A stretch of 64,000 nucleotides of DNA from Dyella monticola (GTDB taxonomy: Bacteria > Pseudomonadota > Gammaproteobacteria > Xanthomonadales > Rhodanobacteraceae). The stretch spans positions 18,560 through 82,559 of the forward strand of contig NZ_QRBE01000018.1 of the NCBI RefSeq assembly GCF_003363155.1, in the 5' to 3' direction. Positions 50,852 to 61,005 of the stretch are shown piece by piece. Below the pieces are notes generated by a model, which was not told the DNA's origin, made no database searches, and saw only the letters and a list, made by a program, of their open reading frames with translations. Each line of letters starts with the position of its first letter. The stretch's first letter is position 1. The position numbers and the translations under genes were made by a program.

Positions 50852-53746
50852 ATGAGTTTTTTCAATCGTCATAACGCGCTGGCCTTTTCCGTAGCTGTTG
50901 TGCTGGCGACGACGCTAACTGCATGCGGTGGTGGTAGCGGTGGAGGAAATGGCAATGTGCGCCCGTCCGGCGCAACGCCAACTCCGACTCCCACCCCCAC
51001 TCCCACACCTACCCCGACTCCCACACCTACCCCGACCCCGACCCCGACCCCTAGTGCAACGATATATAACCCAAGCCAGCTTACGCCTGAAAACGTTCAG
51101 TTGGCCTGGCAATTCAATGGAGCCAGCCAAGGGCAAGGGGTAAAAGTTGGCATCATCGATTCGGGCGTACAAGCGGACAACCCGGCACTTTTGAACCGTA
51201 TCAGCTGGTTCAAAGATTACGTCGATCCTACCAATACCGCGCCGCAGGATCCGTACGGACACGGAACCGTCATAGCTGAAATTATCGGTGGCAGTGCGAA
51301 CGCCAGTGCTCCAGAGGGTTATTACAACTACGGCGGCGTTGCACCACAGTCTTCGCTATACATAGCAAGAATTGCCGATCAGACAGGTAACTACAACGTT
51401 AACCTCGTGCCTCAGGCACTATCGGATCTTGCGGCGCAAGGGGTGCAACTCGTCAACAATTCCTACGGTTATAACGAGGCAATCACGGTTGCATCATCAG
51501 CTCAGGCGGCTCAACGCTATAGCTTGGTTTCGTCAGCTGTAAGCAATGGTCAGCTGATGGTGTGGGCGGCGGGTAACAACAGCAGTGCGCAGCCAAGTCT
51601 GGAATCTGGGCTACCTTATGTCTACCCATCCCTGCAAAACAATTGGCTCGCGGTCGTCAACGTAGATGTGGACGCCAATGGAAACGTAACTGGCTTGGAC
51701 TCCACGTCCAATGCATGTGGAGTCGCCGCGGCGTGGTGTTTGGCTGCGCCAGGATCAACGATATTTTCACCGGTGACTGGCACTCAGTTTTCAACGGGAT
51801 ACGCGATAGGCACATCGAATTCTGCAGCGGTTGTTACCGGCGTCGCGGCGTTGGTCTGGCAGCGTTATCCATTCTTTACCGTCAGCAACGTTCAACAGAC
51901 ATTGCTTAGTACAGCAACGCCAATTGGACCGTCGACCACCTTTGGTGCGGGTCTGGTCAATGCTCTTGCTGCCGTGAACGGTCCGGAGGCTTTTAATTGG
52001 GGAGCATTTATCGTCAATATCCCCTCAGGGGAAAATCCTTATTTTACCAACAGCATCAGTGGGTCGGGTTCGTTAGTACTTGGTCCAACAAACCAAGGGT
52101 GGTTGTTCCTCGAAGGTAACGACACCTACGCTGGCGGCACAATGATCCAGTCGGGTGGTCTGTATCTAGACCAAGGTAGCCTCGGGTCAGACGTCACGAT
52201 CAGTGCGGCGGGAACATTCAACGCATCTATCGGTGTTGTCCGGGGTAACGTCACCAACGCCGGTACGGTGGGGGTATTGAACGGTCCCTTGCAGATTTAC
52301 GGCAATTACACTGTCGCAGCAGCAGGACCAGGCACCAGAACGCCCACTCCTCAAACAGGCATCGAACTTGGGTGCCCGATACATGTCACTGGAACGGCAA
52401 CACTGAGCCAATCCACCGTCAACGCATTTGCGGCGCAGGGTTATTTTCCGAAAGCAGTCGAGCCACTGTTGTATGCCGGAAACATCGTTGGCGAATTTGG
52501 AGCGTTTAATTTTCAAGTGGGACTAAACAGCAATGGGAGTTCCCCCTACTACACGGGGACATTGAGCTACACGGCAACGGAAGTGGAGTTGAACGTCACC
52601 CAGCTTCCTGTGACGAGCGTAGCCAGCAGCGCTATGGCTCAGGTCGCCACGACACAGCAGACGGCTCAGCACATTCAGAGGGCGATATCGCTAGTAAATC
52701 AGTGGGTCGCAACATCGGATACGGCATTGCATGGTTCGTTCACCGATGCGGCCAGCGACTTCCTGCGTGTTTCGTCGATTGCGCAGGCCGAAGCGTCCGT
52801 CAACAGCCTTTCCGGTCAGTTCCTTGCGTCATCGCAGGGTCTCACCTTCGAGCAGGCTGGCATAGTCAATCGCACTGTGGCCGATCGCCTGGTCGATATT
52901 GATGAAGGCAACGCGCAGCAAGGGGCATGGTTCCAGGGTACCGGCGCAAGTGGTGACATTGCGCGCAGCGGTTATGCCACTGGCAATTACAGCGGCGGCG
53001 GTTCCGTGGCCGGTTACGACGTGAAGCTGCCACTGAATTTCACATTGGGCGTCGGCCTGGATTGGAGCCATTTGGGTGCGAGCTACAATTTGCAGGGTGG
53101 GAATAATACTTCGCGCAGCACGGGTGCGATGCTGTATATGAAGTATGCTGCGGACAATGCTTATCTGTCTGGACGCATCGGTGAGGACTGGATTCATAGT
53201 GATACCAGCCGCTGGGGTTTGCTTGGTGTGGTGCCGGCGGCGATCAACAGTTCGCGCAATGACCGGATGACATCGGCTTATCTGGAAGGTGGCTACAACA
53301 TCACGTCCGATGCGTGGACGACGACGCCGTTCGTATCGGCGGGCGATGAACATCTGGACCGTGGCGCGATCAACGAGCAGGGAGCTGGCGGTTTCGGCAT
53401 CACTGCGCCTGACGATGATTTCAACCAGAGCTATACGCAGATCGGTGCGCGTCTTTCATATCGCTGGAGATGGAGTACCGGCCAGCTGTCGCTGAAGGGC
53501 TTCGCACTGTATCAGCGCGTACTCGGTGGTCAGAACTTGGGGTTCACCGCAGCGTACGCGGGCGCGCCGACTACGACGTTCGAGCTCGAAGGCGTGAACT
53601 CACCTCGCAACAGCGGGTGGGTCGGCGTGGGCATGAATGCGGATGTGAGCAAACGTTGGACGTGGTTCGCCAACCTGGATGGTCAGGTGGCCGGTGGTGG
53701 TACGAAGGCCACCGTGTTCAGTGCCGGTGCAAGGTATAGCTTCTAA
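50852..53746 (+). CDS. Subtilase (S8) autotransporter with lipobox, copy 1
   Basis: A 964-residue autotransporter protease. Signal peptide with lipobox LTAC (Cys25), then GGGSGGGNGN, a (Pro-Thr)n linker (about residues 42-65), and a subtilisin domain with Asp101 (GIIDSGVQ), His135 (GHGT), Asn240 (AAGNN) and Ser320 (GTSNSAA). A passenger stalk with autotransporter beta-strand repeats (NDTYAGGTMIQSGGL) follows, and a C-terminal beta-barrel of about 270 residues ends in Phe. Lipidated subtilase autotransporters such as Neisseria NalP process other surface proteins. The start at 50852 matches copy 2's N-terminus. The passenger is lower in GC than its neighbours. Confidence 0.92.
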   Translation: MSFFNRHNALAFSVAVVLATTLTACGGGSGGGNGNVRPSGATPTPTPTPTPTPTPTPTPTPTPTPTPSATIYNPSQLTPENVQLAWQFNGASQGQGVKVGIIDSGVQADNPALLNRISWFKDYVDPTNTAPQDPYGHGTVIAEIIGGSANASAPEGYYNYGGVAPQSSLYIARIADQTGNYNVNLVPQALSDLAAQGVQLVNNSYGYNEAITVASSAQAAQRYSLVSSAVSNGQLMVWAAGNNSSAQPSLESGLPYVYPSLQNNWLAVVNVDVDANGNVTGLDSTSNACGVAAAWCLAAPGSTIFSPVTGTQFSTGYAIGTSNSAAVVTGVAALVWQRYPFFTVSNVQQTLLSTATPIGPSTTFGAGLVNALAAVNGPEAFNWGAFIVNIPSGENPYFTNSISGSGSLVLGPTNQGWLFLEGNDTYAGGTMIQSGGLYLDQGSLGSDVTISAAGTFNASIGVVRGNVTNAGTVGVLNGPLQIYGNYTVAAAGPGTRTPTPQTGIELGCPIHVTGTATLSQSTVNAFAAQGYFPKAVEPLLYAGNIVGEFGAFNFQVGLNSNGSSPYYTGTLSYTATEVELNVTQLPVTSVASSAMAQVATTQQTAQHIQRAISLVNQWVATSDTALHGSFTDAASDFLRVSSIAQAEASVNSLSGQFLASSQGLTFEQAGIVNRTVADRLVDIDEGNAQQGAWFQGTGASGDIARSGYATGNYSGGGSVAGYDVKLPLNFTLGVGLDWSHLGASYNLQGGNNTSRSTGAMLYMKYAADNAYLSGRIGEDWIHSDTSRWGLLGVVPAAINSSRNDRMTSAYLEGGYNITSDAWTTTPFVSAGDEHLDRGAINEQGAGGFGITAPDDDFNQSYTQIGARLSYRWRWSTGQLSLKGFALYQRVLGGQNLGFTAAYAGAPTTTFELEGVNSPRNSGWVGVGMNADVSKRWTWFANLDGQVAGGGTKATVFSAGARYSF

Positions 53747-53863
53747 AGAACAAGTGCGTTGCGAGGCGTCGGACGATGCTTCGTTGGGGGTTAGGCTCAA
53801 AGCTTCGTCACAACCAGCTTGCAGAGCCAAATGGATATCAAATTCAGGAATAGGGGCTTGTCG

Positions 53864-56821
53864 ATGAGTTTGCTTAGCTGTCGTAATGCGTTGGCTTTAT
53901 CCGTCGGTATCGCGCTGACCACTTCCCTGGCTGCTTGCGGCGGCGGGGGCGGTGGTGGCAATGGCAACATCCGTCCGGCATCGAACACACCCACACCGAC
54001 GCCAGCACCCGTCCCGACAACACCAACACCAACACCAACACCAACACCAACACCAACACCAACACCAACACCAACACCAACACCAACCGTGGTGAATGCT
54101 CCGACGCCTTTACCCACGCAGGCATTCAATAACTACAATTCCCTCTACAACACGCTGGTTCCGGAATACGTGCCGATTGCCTGGAACAACGGGATCAGCA
54201 GCACGGGTAATCAAGGGCAAGGCGTGGCAGTCGGTATTATCGACACTGGTGCGCAAGCGGATAATCCGGCGTTGATCAATCGCATCACCTGGTTCAAGGA
54301 TTACGTTGATCCATCCAATACGACACCGCAGGACCCGGACGGTCACGGCACTCAAATCGCCGAGCTCATCGGGGGCACGGCAAACCCTGATGGTTCTGGT
54401 GGCAATCCCTTCTTTGGTGGCGTTGCACCCCAGGCGTCCTTGTATATCGCGCGCGTGGGCGACAGCTCCGGCAATTTCAATACCGCATTGCTGCCACAGG
54501 CCATGGCGGACCTCACTGCGCAGGGCGTCAAGCTGATCAACAATTCGTATGGCTCGACCAATTCCATCACCAGCGTCACCGGTTACAGTGCGCAAGTATT
54601 GGCCGACAACGCAACGTTCAAGTCAGTTCTCGCGAATGGACAGCTATTGGTGTGGGCTGCCGGCAACAACGGCAACCTGCAACCTACCGTCGAAGCCGGA
54701 TTGCCGTATTATGAAAACAGCCTGCAAGGTAACTGGCTGGCAGTGGTGAATGTCACATTGAACAGCAGTGGCCAAGTTACCGGCCTTGATGACACAGTGC
54801 CCTCCAATGCGTGTGGAGTGGCTGCGAGATGGTGTCTGGCAGCGCCTGGACTGAATTATTTCTCGCCGGTTGCCAACACCCAGTTCTCAACCGGTGGCGC
54901 GGAGGGTACGTCCGATTCTGCCGCCATCGTGACTGGCGTTGCCGCACTGGTTTGGCAGCGATTTCCCTACTTTAGCGCGACCAACGTCCAAGAGACATTG
55001 CTGGGTACGGCGACCTACCTGGGTAGCCCGACTTACTACGGTTATGGGTTAGTGAACGCAGCAGCTGCGGTTAATGGTCCAGGTTTACTCGATTGGGGTC
55101 CTTTTGAAGTAGCTGTTCCAGCGGGAGTTACTAGCGCATTCACCAACAATATGAGCGGTTCCGGCGCGCTGATACTCGGTCCGCTCAATTTCGGCACACT
55201 AATACTTACTGGTAACAGTACCTACACCGGAGGAACGTGGGTTGATTCGGGAACGTTGAAGGTGACCGGTTCAATAAGTGCCGATGTGACCATTGCAGGG
55301 AATGGTCCCTCGGTCGGAATCCTGGAAGGGCCGGGTACTGTGTTCGGCAACGTTACAAACGCAGGCGCCGTCTGGTCTACGGGTGGAACGCTTACCATTG
55401 CAGGAAATTATACGGTTGTTCCAACAGATAGTAATTCTGGCGTGCCCTTGGAGCAGACTATCATTGATCTGGGCAGTCCTTTACGCGTCACAGGGACGGC
55501 AACTCTAAACAACAGCATTCTCGCAATCAATGTTCCAGGTGGATACACACCCAACGCAGTTGAGCCGCTGCTTTATGCGGGATCCATTTCCGGAACCTTC
55601 GGTTCGCTTGATTTCCCGTCGCTGTACTACAGTGCGGTGGTTACCTACAGTGCCACTGAGGTGGACGCGGACATCACGCAAGTTTCAGTGAGCAGCGTAG
55701 CCAAAGAAGCTATGCCGAATATTGCAACGACTCAGCAAACAGCTGAGCACATTCAAACAGCTTTGGTGCAAGCGAACGGCTGGACAGTCGCGAATTCCGC
55801 TTCGCATCAGACATTCCTCGATGCGGCCGGCGATTTCCTGCATGTCTCGTCTATTCCTTTGGCTGAGGCATCCATCAACAGTCTATCTGGTCAGTTGCTC
55901 GCTTCCTCGCAAGGTTTGACGTTCGAGCAAGCCGGCATCGTCAATCGCACCGTGGCCGATCGCCTGGTCGATATCGATCAAGGCAATGCGCAACAGGGCG
56001 CATGGTTCCAGGGCACAGGTGCAGATGGCGATATTGCGCGCAGCGGGTATGCCACCGGAAATTACAGCGGTGGTGGTTCCGTGGCGGGCTATGACGTGAA
56101 GATGGCAGAGTGTTTTGTGGTGGGTGTTGGCCTGGATTGGAATCACTTGAGTTCGACTTACGACTTGCAGGGCGGTAGCAACACGTCGCGCAGCACCGGC
56201 GCCATGTTGTATGCCAAGTACGCGGCGGATAATGCTTACTTGTCGGGCCGCATCGGCGAGGACTGGATTCACAGCGACACCAGTCGCTGGGGCCTGCTTG
56301 GCGTGGTGCCGGCGGCCATCACTAGTTCTCGCAATGATCAGATGACGTCGGCGTATCTGGAAGGTGGCTACAACATCAAATCCGATGCGTGGACCACCAC
56401 GCCGTTTGTGTCGGCGGGCGACGAACATCTGGACCGTGGCGCGATCAACGAGCAAGGCGCTGGCGGTTTCGGCATCACGGCACCGAGCGATGATTTCAAC
56501 CAGAGTTACGGGCAAATCGGTGCGCGCTTGGCGTACAGCTGGAAATGGGGTGATGGGCAGCTATCGTTGAAAGGGTACGCGTTGTACCAACGCATCATGG
56601 GTGGCAGGGATCTTGGCTTTACCGCCGCCTATGCTGGTGCGCCCAACGCTACCTTTGAGTTGGAAGGTGTCAACACGCCTCGCAACAGTGAATGGATCGG
56701 TGCCGGTTTGAATGCGGTGATGAACCAGCATTGGTCGTGGTATCTCGATCTGGATGGCCAATTTGCCAGCAGCGGCACCAAGGCGCGTACGATCAGTGCG
56801 GGCATGCGCTATCGTTTTTGA
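53864..56821 (+). CDS. Subtilase (S8) autotransporter with lipobox, copy 2
   Basis: A 985-residue paralogue of the preceding gene, 117 bases downstream. Same order: lipobox LAAC (Cys25), Gly run, longer Pro-Thr linker, subtilisin triad Asp127, His161, Ser350 (GTSDSAA), a stalk with ALILGPLNFGTLILTGNSTYTGGT, and a beta-barrel ending RYRF. The barrels of the two copies are nearly identical, while the linkers and stalks differ. The ATG at 53864 follows AGGGG by eight bases; a longer frame from 53819 is less likely. Substrates unknown. Confidence 0.92.
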   Translation: MSLLSCRNALALSVGIALTTSLAACGGGGGGGNGNIRPASNTPTPTPAPVPTTPTPTPTPTPTPTPTPTPTPTPTVVNAPTPLPTQAFNNYNSLYNTLVPEYVPIAWNNGISSTGNQGQGVAVGIIDTGAQADNPALINRITWFKDYVDPSNTTPQDPDGHGTQIAELIGGTANPDGSGGNPFFGGVAPQASLYIARVGDSSGNFNTALLPQAMADLTAQGVKLINNSYGSTNSITSVTGYSAQVLADNATFKSVLANGQLLVWAAGNNGNLQPTVEAGLPYYENSLQGNWLAVVNVTLNSSGQVTGLDDTVPSNACGVAARWCLAAPGLNYFSPVANTQFSTGGAEGTSDSAAIVTGVAALVWQRFPYFSATNVQETLLGTATYLGSPTYYGYGLVNAAAAVNGPGLLDWGPFEVAVPAGVTSAFTNNMSGSGALILGPLNFGTLILTGNSTYTGGTWVDSGTLKVTGSISADVTIAGNGPSVGILEGPGTVFGNVTNAGAVWSTGGTLTIAGNYTVVPTDSNSGVPLEQTIIDLGSPLRVTGTATLNNSILAINVPGGYTPNAVEPLLYAGSISGTFGSLDFPSLYYSAVVTYSATEVDADITQVSVSSVAKEAMPNIATTQQTAEHIQTALVQANGWTVANSASHQTFLDAAGDFLHVSSIPLAEASINSLSGQLLASSQGLTFEQAGIVNRTVADRLVDIDQGNAQQGAWFQGTGADGDIARSGYATGNYSGGGSVAGYDVKMAECFVVGVGLDWNHLSSTYDLQGGSNTSRSTGAMLYAKYAADNAYLSGRIGEDWIHSDTSRWGLLGVVPAAITSSRNDQMTSAYLEGGYNIKSDAWTTTPFVSAGDEHLDRGAINEQGAGGFGITAPSDDFNQSYGQIGARLAYSWKWGDGQLSLKGYALYQRIMGGRDLGFTAAYAGAPNATFELEGVNTPRNSEWIGAGLNAVMNQHWSWYLDLDGQFASSGTKARTISAGMRYRF
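54023..54082 (+). repeat. Hexanucleotide tandem repeat in autotransporter copy 2
   Basis: Ten perfect copies of CCAACA, coding for Pro-Thr, plus a partial copy. Gain or loss of units would change linker length by two residues without a frameshift. Copy 1 codes the same peptide repeat with varied codons (CCGACC, CCCACA and others), so its DNA is far less regular. Confidence 0.9.
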
Positions 56822-56899
56822 CGTGATCGGCTTTGTAGGAATATCAGAGCGCGGATGACATGGTCCGCTTGCTAACGCGCCATATCAACTGTTCCTTAT

Positions 56900-56967
56900 C
56901 GTTATTCCGGCGAAGGCCGGAGTCCAAGTTTCGGTTGGCGATGGATTCCGGCCGTCGCCGGAATGAC
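56900..56967. repeat. REP-like palindromic repeat between convergent genes
   Basis: Inverted repeat with arms 56900-56926 and 56941-56967, about 24 of 27 positions paired, core ATTCCGGCGA-GGCCGGA. It lies in the 273-base gap between the second autotransporter and plsB, which converge. The rest of the gap shows nothing recognisable. Confidence 0.75.
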
Positions 56968-57094
56968 GGTGAGGCGAGAACAATATCTCGCGCGTAGATT
57001 AAGCGAGCCGCATCACGAGGCGATGCAGTGCGTACAGATGTGTAAACTCAGTCGCGCTCTGGCGCCGCTTGGGCATCTTCCACTTGTCGCGCGA

Positions 57095-59755
57095 TCATTC
57101 CTTGTCGTGATCGACGGATTCACGCTCATGGATGTGATGTTCGGTCTCGACATGGCGCTGATGCAGTTCTTCGCTGGTGTTTATCGCTTCAGGCTCCGCT
57201 GTCGATGATGCAGGCGCGGCGGTCGGTTGTGCCGGTTCAGGTGGTGCGCGCGGCGTTTCTTTTTCTTCGCTGCCGGTAATCTTCAAGATTGCGTGACGCA
57301 TCTCGCGAGCAAGAATTACGCGTGCATCGCGCACCATGTCTTCCAGGGCGCTGTCGTAGTCGAGCTTGCCGTTTTCGTCGGTCCACACGATGCGATGTTC
57401 GCGTAGCTTCTGGATGAAGCCGCGGAAAAGTGCCTTGTCGAAGAACTCTGGCGCCAGCGGTTCGCTGAGCAGGCTCAGGCGCTGCGCCGTGAGCGTGCAG
57501 ACATTTTCCAGCTCGGCGCCGGTAATGGTGTGTGGGCCGTTCTTCACCAGCGAGGCGATGGTGATGTAGTAGCGCTCGAAGGCTTGGATCAGGCTGCGCG
57601 CGATGACTTTCAGCTGATAGGCGGCATCGTCCTGACCTGGGCCGCGCTCGAGCACGCGTCCTTCGCCGGCGGCTTCCAGCATGCCGCGCCGTACGAAGAA
57701 ATCGACGGTCGCTTGCAGTTGCGCGCCGAAGCCTTCGATATCCCAAGGCAGAAACAGTTCGCTCTGGATAAACGGATAGATGATGCGGCCCAGCCGCAGG
57801 ATCGACGCGCGCGACATGCGGCGGTTGTTGAGGAAGCAGCACGCCACCCACGCGGCGGCGGCGGTCAGATGCAGCACGTTGTTGCGGAAGTAGCTCAGCA
57901 GCACGGCCGCTTCGCTTTCCACGGTGAGCACGTCGCCGAGCGGATGGCGCACGCGCGTGATCCAGCCCATCTGCTCGCCGTAGTTGATGATCGCCTCGGG
58001 CGCCAGCGGCGTGACCGTCATGCGATCTGAATACGGCAGTTCTTCCAGTAGCGCCTTGAGCAGCTCGAGTTGGGCGAGCAGGTCGTTTTCCGCCATCGCA
58101 TGCTTGGGCGTGGCCAGCAACGCAAGCGCGAGCAGATTGATGGGATTTACATCCGCCGCGCGATTGATGTTGATCTGGATTTTTTCTGCAAGCTGATCGA
58201 CCACGCGGCTAAGCCATTCCGGCTTGGTGCTGGGATCGCCGGTGGTCTGGCGCCAGTTGCTGCTGGCTGCATCGAGCAGCGGGGTCAGCTCGATCGGCTC
58301 GCCGAAGTTGAGCGCCACGTGGCCATAGCGCTGGCGCAGCACGCCAAGGCCGCGGATTAGCCCGACCAGCGATTCCTTCTCCTTGGGCTTGCCAGAGAGC
58401 TCGCCGATGTAGCTTTTGCCCTCCATCAGTTTTTCGTAACCGATGTAAATCGGCTGGAACAACACGGGACGGCGCGGCGCGCGCAGGAAGGCGCGCACGG
58501 TCATCGCCAGCATGCCCGCGCGTGGCGCAAGCAGGCGGCCGGTACGTGAACGTCCACCCTCGATGAAGTATTCCATCGGTACGCCGCGATCGATCAACTG
58601 CGCGACGTATTCGTTGAATACGACCGAATACAGCGCATTACCTTTGAAGCTGCGGCGCAGAAAGAATGCACCACCGCGGCGCAGGATCGGGCCGATCAGC
58701 GGCAGATTGAGATTGACGCCCGCGGCAATGTGCGGCACCACCACGCCCGATGCATGCAGCTGATAGGAAAGCAGCAGATAGTCCGCGTGGCTGCGATGGC
58801 TGGGTACGTACACCACTTCGTAGCCCGGCGCCGCGGCGCGCGCCTTGTCGAAGTGATGGATGGTGATGCCGTCGTACAGCTTGTTCCAGAAATTGCGCAG
58901 CAGGAACGATGCGGAACGCACCACAGGGTGTGAATAATCCGCCGCAATTTCCATCATCATCTTGTGCGCGCGTTCCCACGACTTGGCATAAGTGATGTTT
59001 TCCTTGGCGGCGGTGGACGCGATCGCCGCGCGCACCGGTTCCGCGTTGAGCACGGCATCGACCACGGTACGGCGGTGCGAAAGATCGGGGCCGATGACCG
59101 CCGCACGGATGCGCCGGAAGTGCGTGCGCAACACGCGCGCCATCTTGCGTGCGAAGCGCTCCGGCTGCACGTCGCCCTCTTCATTCAAGGCGGCGCGCAG
59201 CGAAACGGGCGCAGAAAAGTGCACGACCGTGTCGCGACCGTTGAGCAGCAGCGCAAGCATGCGACGGAAGCGGCCGACCACCACCCAGTTTTCGGAAAAC
59301 AGCACGCTGAACCAGCCTGATTCACGCGTGGGCGCGCGGCCGACGTAGATCGAAACGGGCACGATCTGGATATCGCGATCGGGAAAACCTTCCAGCGAAC
59401 GCACTAGTTGGCCCAACGGTTCGTTCGGCGAACGCTTGCGGTTGCGCCCGAAAATCCAGCCGTCGCGACGTGCGAGTGCAAACACCGAACGGCGACGGCG
59501 CGTCTGCGCCAACGGCTGCATGGGACTGGGCAGGCCCGCCTCGCGGCAGGCGCGATCCAGGATCAGCGCATCGGAAAATCCATCGCGCTCGATGACGTAA
59601 CAGACGGGAGCATCGCCTTGCAGCATGCTGGCCGGCTCGGCCGGATCGCGGCGAATGCGAACCCAGGGCTCAAGCAGGTGCGCGGCGAGGTTGAACCACC
59701 AGGGGGCGCGGCTGCGGTAAGAGGGATCCGCGGTCGTCATGATCGGCATCTGCAT
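57095..59755 (-). CDS. plsB: Glycerol-3-phosphate 1-O-acyltransferase PlsB
   Basis: Inner-membrane acyltransferase that starts phospholipid synthesis by acylating sn-glycerol-3-phosphate. It is 886 residues (E. coli 807). The catalytic HRSHAD motif is at 320-325; block II is GGAFFLRRSF and block III FIEGGRSRTGR. A C-terminal extension of about 50 residues is rich in Pro, Ala and Glu, ending in a charged His-rich stretch. Starts at 59755, 59749 or 59740 are all possible; none has a clear ribosome-binding site. The lipoprotein gene upstream ends 27 bases before it. Confidence 0.95.
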   Translation of the reverse strand: MQMPIMTTADPSYRSRAPWWFNLAAHLLEPWVRIRRDPAEPASMLQGDAPVCYVIERDGFSDALILDRACREAGLPSPMQPLAQTRRRRSVFALARRDGWIFGRNRKRSPNEPLGQLVRSLEGFPDRDIQIVPVSIYVGRAPTRESGWFSVLFSENWVVVGRFRRMLALLLNGRDTVVHFSAPVSLRAALNEEGDVQPERFARKMARVLRTHFRRIRAAVIGPDLSHRRTVVDAVLNAEPVRAAIASTAAKENITYAKSWERAHKMMMEIAADYSHPVVRSASFLLRNFWNKLYDGITIHHFDKARAAAPGYEVVYVPSHRSHADYLLLSYQLHASGVVVPHIAAGVNLNLPLIGPILRRGGAFFLRRSFKGNALYSVVFNEYVAQLIDRGVPMEYFIEGGRSRTGRLLAPRAGMLAMTVRAFLRAPRRPVLFQPIYIGYEKLMEGKSYIGELSGKPKEKESLVGLIRGLGVLRQRYGHVALNFGEPIELTPLLDAASSNWRQTTGDPSTKPEWLSRVVDQLAEKIQININRAADVNPINLLALALLATPKHAMAENDLLAQLELLKALLEELPYSDRMTVTPLAPEAIINYGEQMGWITRVRHPLGDVLTVESEAAVLLSYFRNNVLHLTAAAAWVACCFLNNRRMSRASILRLGRIIYPFIQSELFLPWDIEGFGAQLQATVDFFVRRGMLEAAGEGRVLERGPGQDDAAYQLKVIARSLIQAFERYYITIASLVKNGPHTITGAELENVCTLTAQRLSLLSEPLAPEFFDKALFRGFIQKLREHRIVWTDENGKLDYDSALEDMVRDARVILAREMRHAILKITGSEEKETPRAPPEPAQPTAAPASSTAEPEAINTSEELHQRHVETEHHIHERESVDHDKE

Positions 59756-59782
59756 AGTGTAGCGGTGAGTGTCCTGCCCGGC

Positions 59783-60739
59783 TTACGGTTTTGCCGCCAG
59801 GGTCGTCCCAGCCGAGGCACTGCTGGCTGGCGCGGCTGCGCTGCTGCTGCCGGCGGGTGCGGGCGGGTGCAGCAGCTGTTCGTGCTGCGCACGTTCGCTG
59901 TGGATGAGGTCCTGGTTGTACCAGCGGCCGTTTATCAATACGAGCTGGGAGTCGGCGCTCAGCGGTTTGCCCAGCAAGGTGTAATCGATCTTCACGTGGG
60001 CTTGCCCGTGATCGATACCGATGGTGCTGACTTTCACCGAATCGAGCGTGTCGTCGACGGAAAGCCCATAGATGACGAGCAGCTGCTTGAGGCCCTGATA
60101 CGCAATCGAGTACTCCTTCATCGACGTATCAAAATCCATGTGCTGCACCTGATCGGGCGTTTTCAGGTTGAGCTGGCGCGTGGTGGTCACCATCACACTG
60201 ACCGCCTGTTTGGCCTTGTCCTGATCGAACCAGGGCGTTTGCTGCGCCCACGGCAGCAGCACATTGAGTACATCGCGCGCCTGCTGTTTCTGGTTTTCCG
60301 TCATCGTCTTGTTCTGCGCGATGCCGGTGCTGAGGATGGCCTGGCCGATGCCGATCATTACCGGCAACTGGTCGTGATATTGCTCTTCCATCTGCGTCAG
60401 CTTGGGCTTGAGCTGGGCGTACAGGGTGGTTTCCGCGTTGGGTGCCGTGAGCTGCTGGACGACCAGCTCGAAGCGGGCGCGGTCCTCATCCGTGATGGGA
60501 TGCTGGTCGGCACGTGGATGTGTCCAGTCCGCGCGCAGGTTGGCGTAATCGGCCGGGGGCAGCGCGTGCTTCCAGAAGCCGGCGAAATCACCCGCCTTGA
60601 TCAGCGCGACCGATTCCTCCACCGCGGCTTCCGGCGTGGCCCCGCCGGGGGCGGCGCCGGTCTGTTCCTGCTTGTGGCAGGCGGCCAGCGCAAGCAATGC
60701 AAACAGCAGCCAGCAATGCTTAAGACTTTGAAAGCGCAT
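59783..60739 (-). CDS. Lipoprotein of unknown function
   Basis: A 318-residue secreted lipoprotein: signal peptide with lipobox LAAC in LLALAACHKQ, then a mostly helical domain (TPEAAVEESVALIKAGDFAGFWKHALPPADY) and a beta-rich half with QAHVKIDYTLLGKPLSADSQLVLINGRWYNQD. The last 30 residues are Ala/Ser/Pro-rich. The ATG at 60739 gives a normal signal peptide; a GTG at 60751 is weaker. Same direction as plsB. No family name is recognised. Confidence 0.75.
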   Translation of the reverse strand: MRFQSLKHCWLLFALLALAACHKQEQTGAAPGGATPEAAVEESVALIKAGDFAGFWKHALPPADYANLRADWTHPRADQHPITDEDRARFELVVQQLTAPNAETTLYAQLKPKLTQMEEQYHDQLPVMIGIGQAILSTGIAQNKTMTENQKQQARDVLNVLLPWAQQTPWFDQDKAKQAVSVMVTTTRQLNLKTPDQVQHMDFDTSMKEYSIAYQGLKQLLVIYGLSVDDTLDSVKVSTIGIDHGQAHVKIDYTLLGKPLSADSQLVLINGRWYNQDLIHSERAQHEQLLHPPAPAGSSSAAAPASSASAGTTLAAKP

Positions 60740-60830
60740 GGATTCTCTCACTTGGGAGGGCGGTAGCTTGCCATCCAGGCAAGGGGCGGATGCGGCGCCG
60801 TATGGCAGGCGCGCATCTTAAAAGAAAACG

Positions 60831-60870
60831 CCAAAAGAAAACCCCGCGGGCGTCAGGGCCTCGCAGGGTC
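60831..60870 (-). terminator. Intrinsic terminator after the acid phosphatase gene
   Basis: On the minus strand ACCCTGCG and CGCGGGGT pair (one G-T wobble); the stem continues through GGC/GCC past a one-base bulge and ends in TTTTCTTTT. It lies about 135 bases after the phosphatase stop, separating it from the lipoprotein gene. Confidence 0.75.
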
Positions 60871-61005
60871 GTGCCGGCAGTGCCGGAAGGGAAATGGCCG
60901 TGCCTGCAGAAGTTTGGAGGTCAGCAGGGTTGGCGAGCCCATGATAAGGCCCTTTCCTTCTTCAGGCAATACTTTAAGTTAATCATGGTAAGTGATTGAA
61001 TTTAT

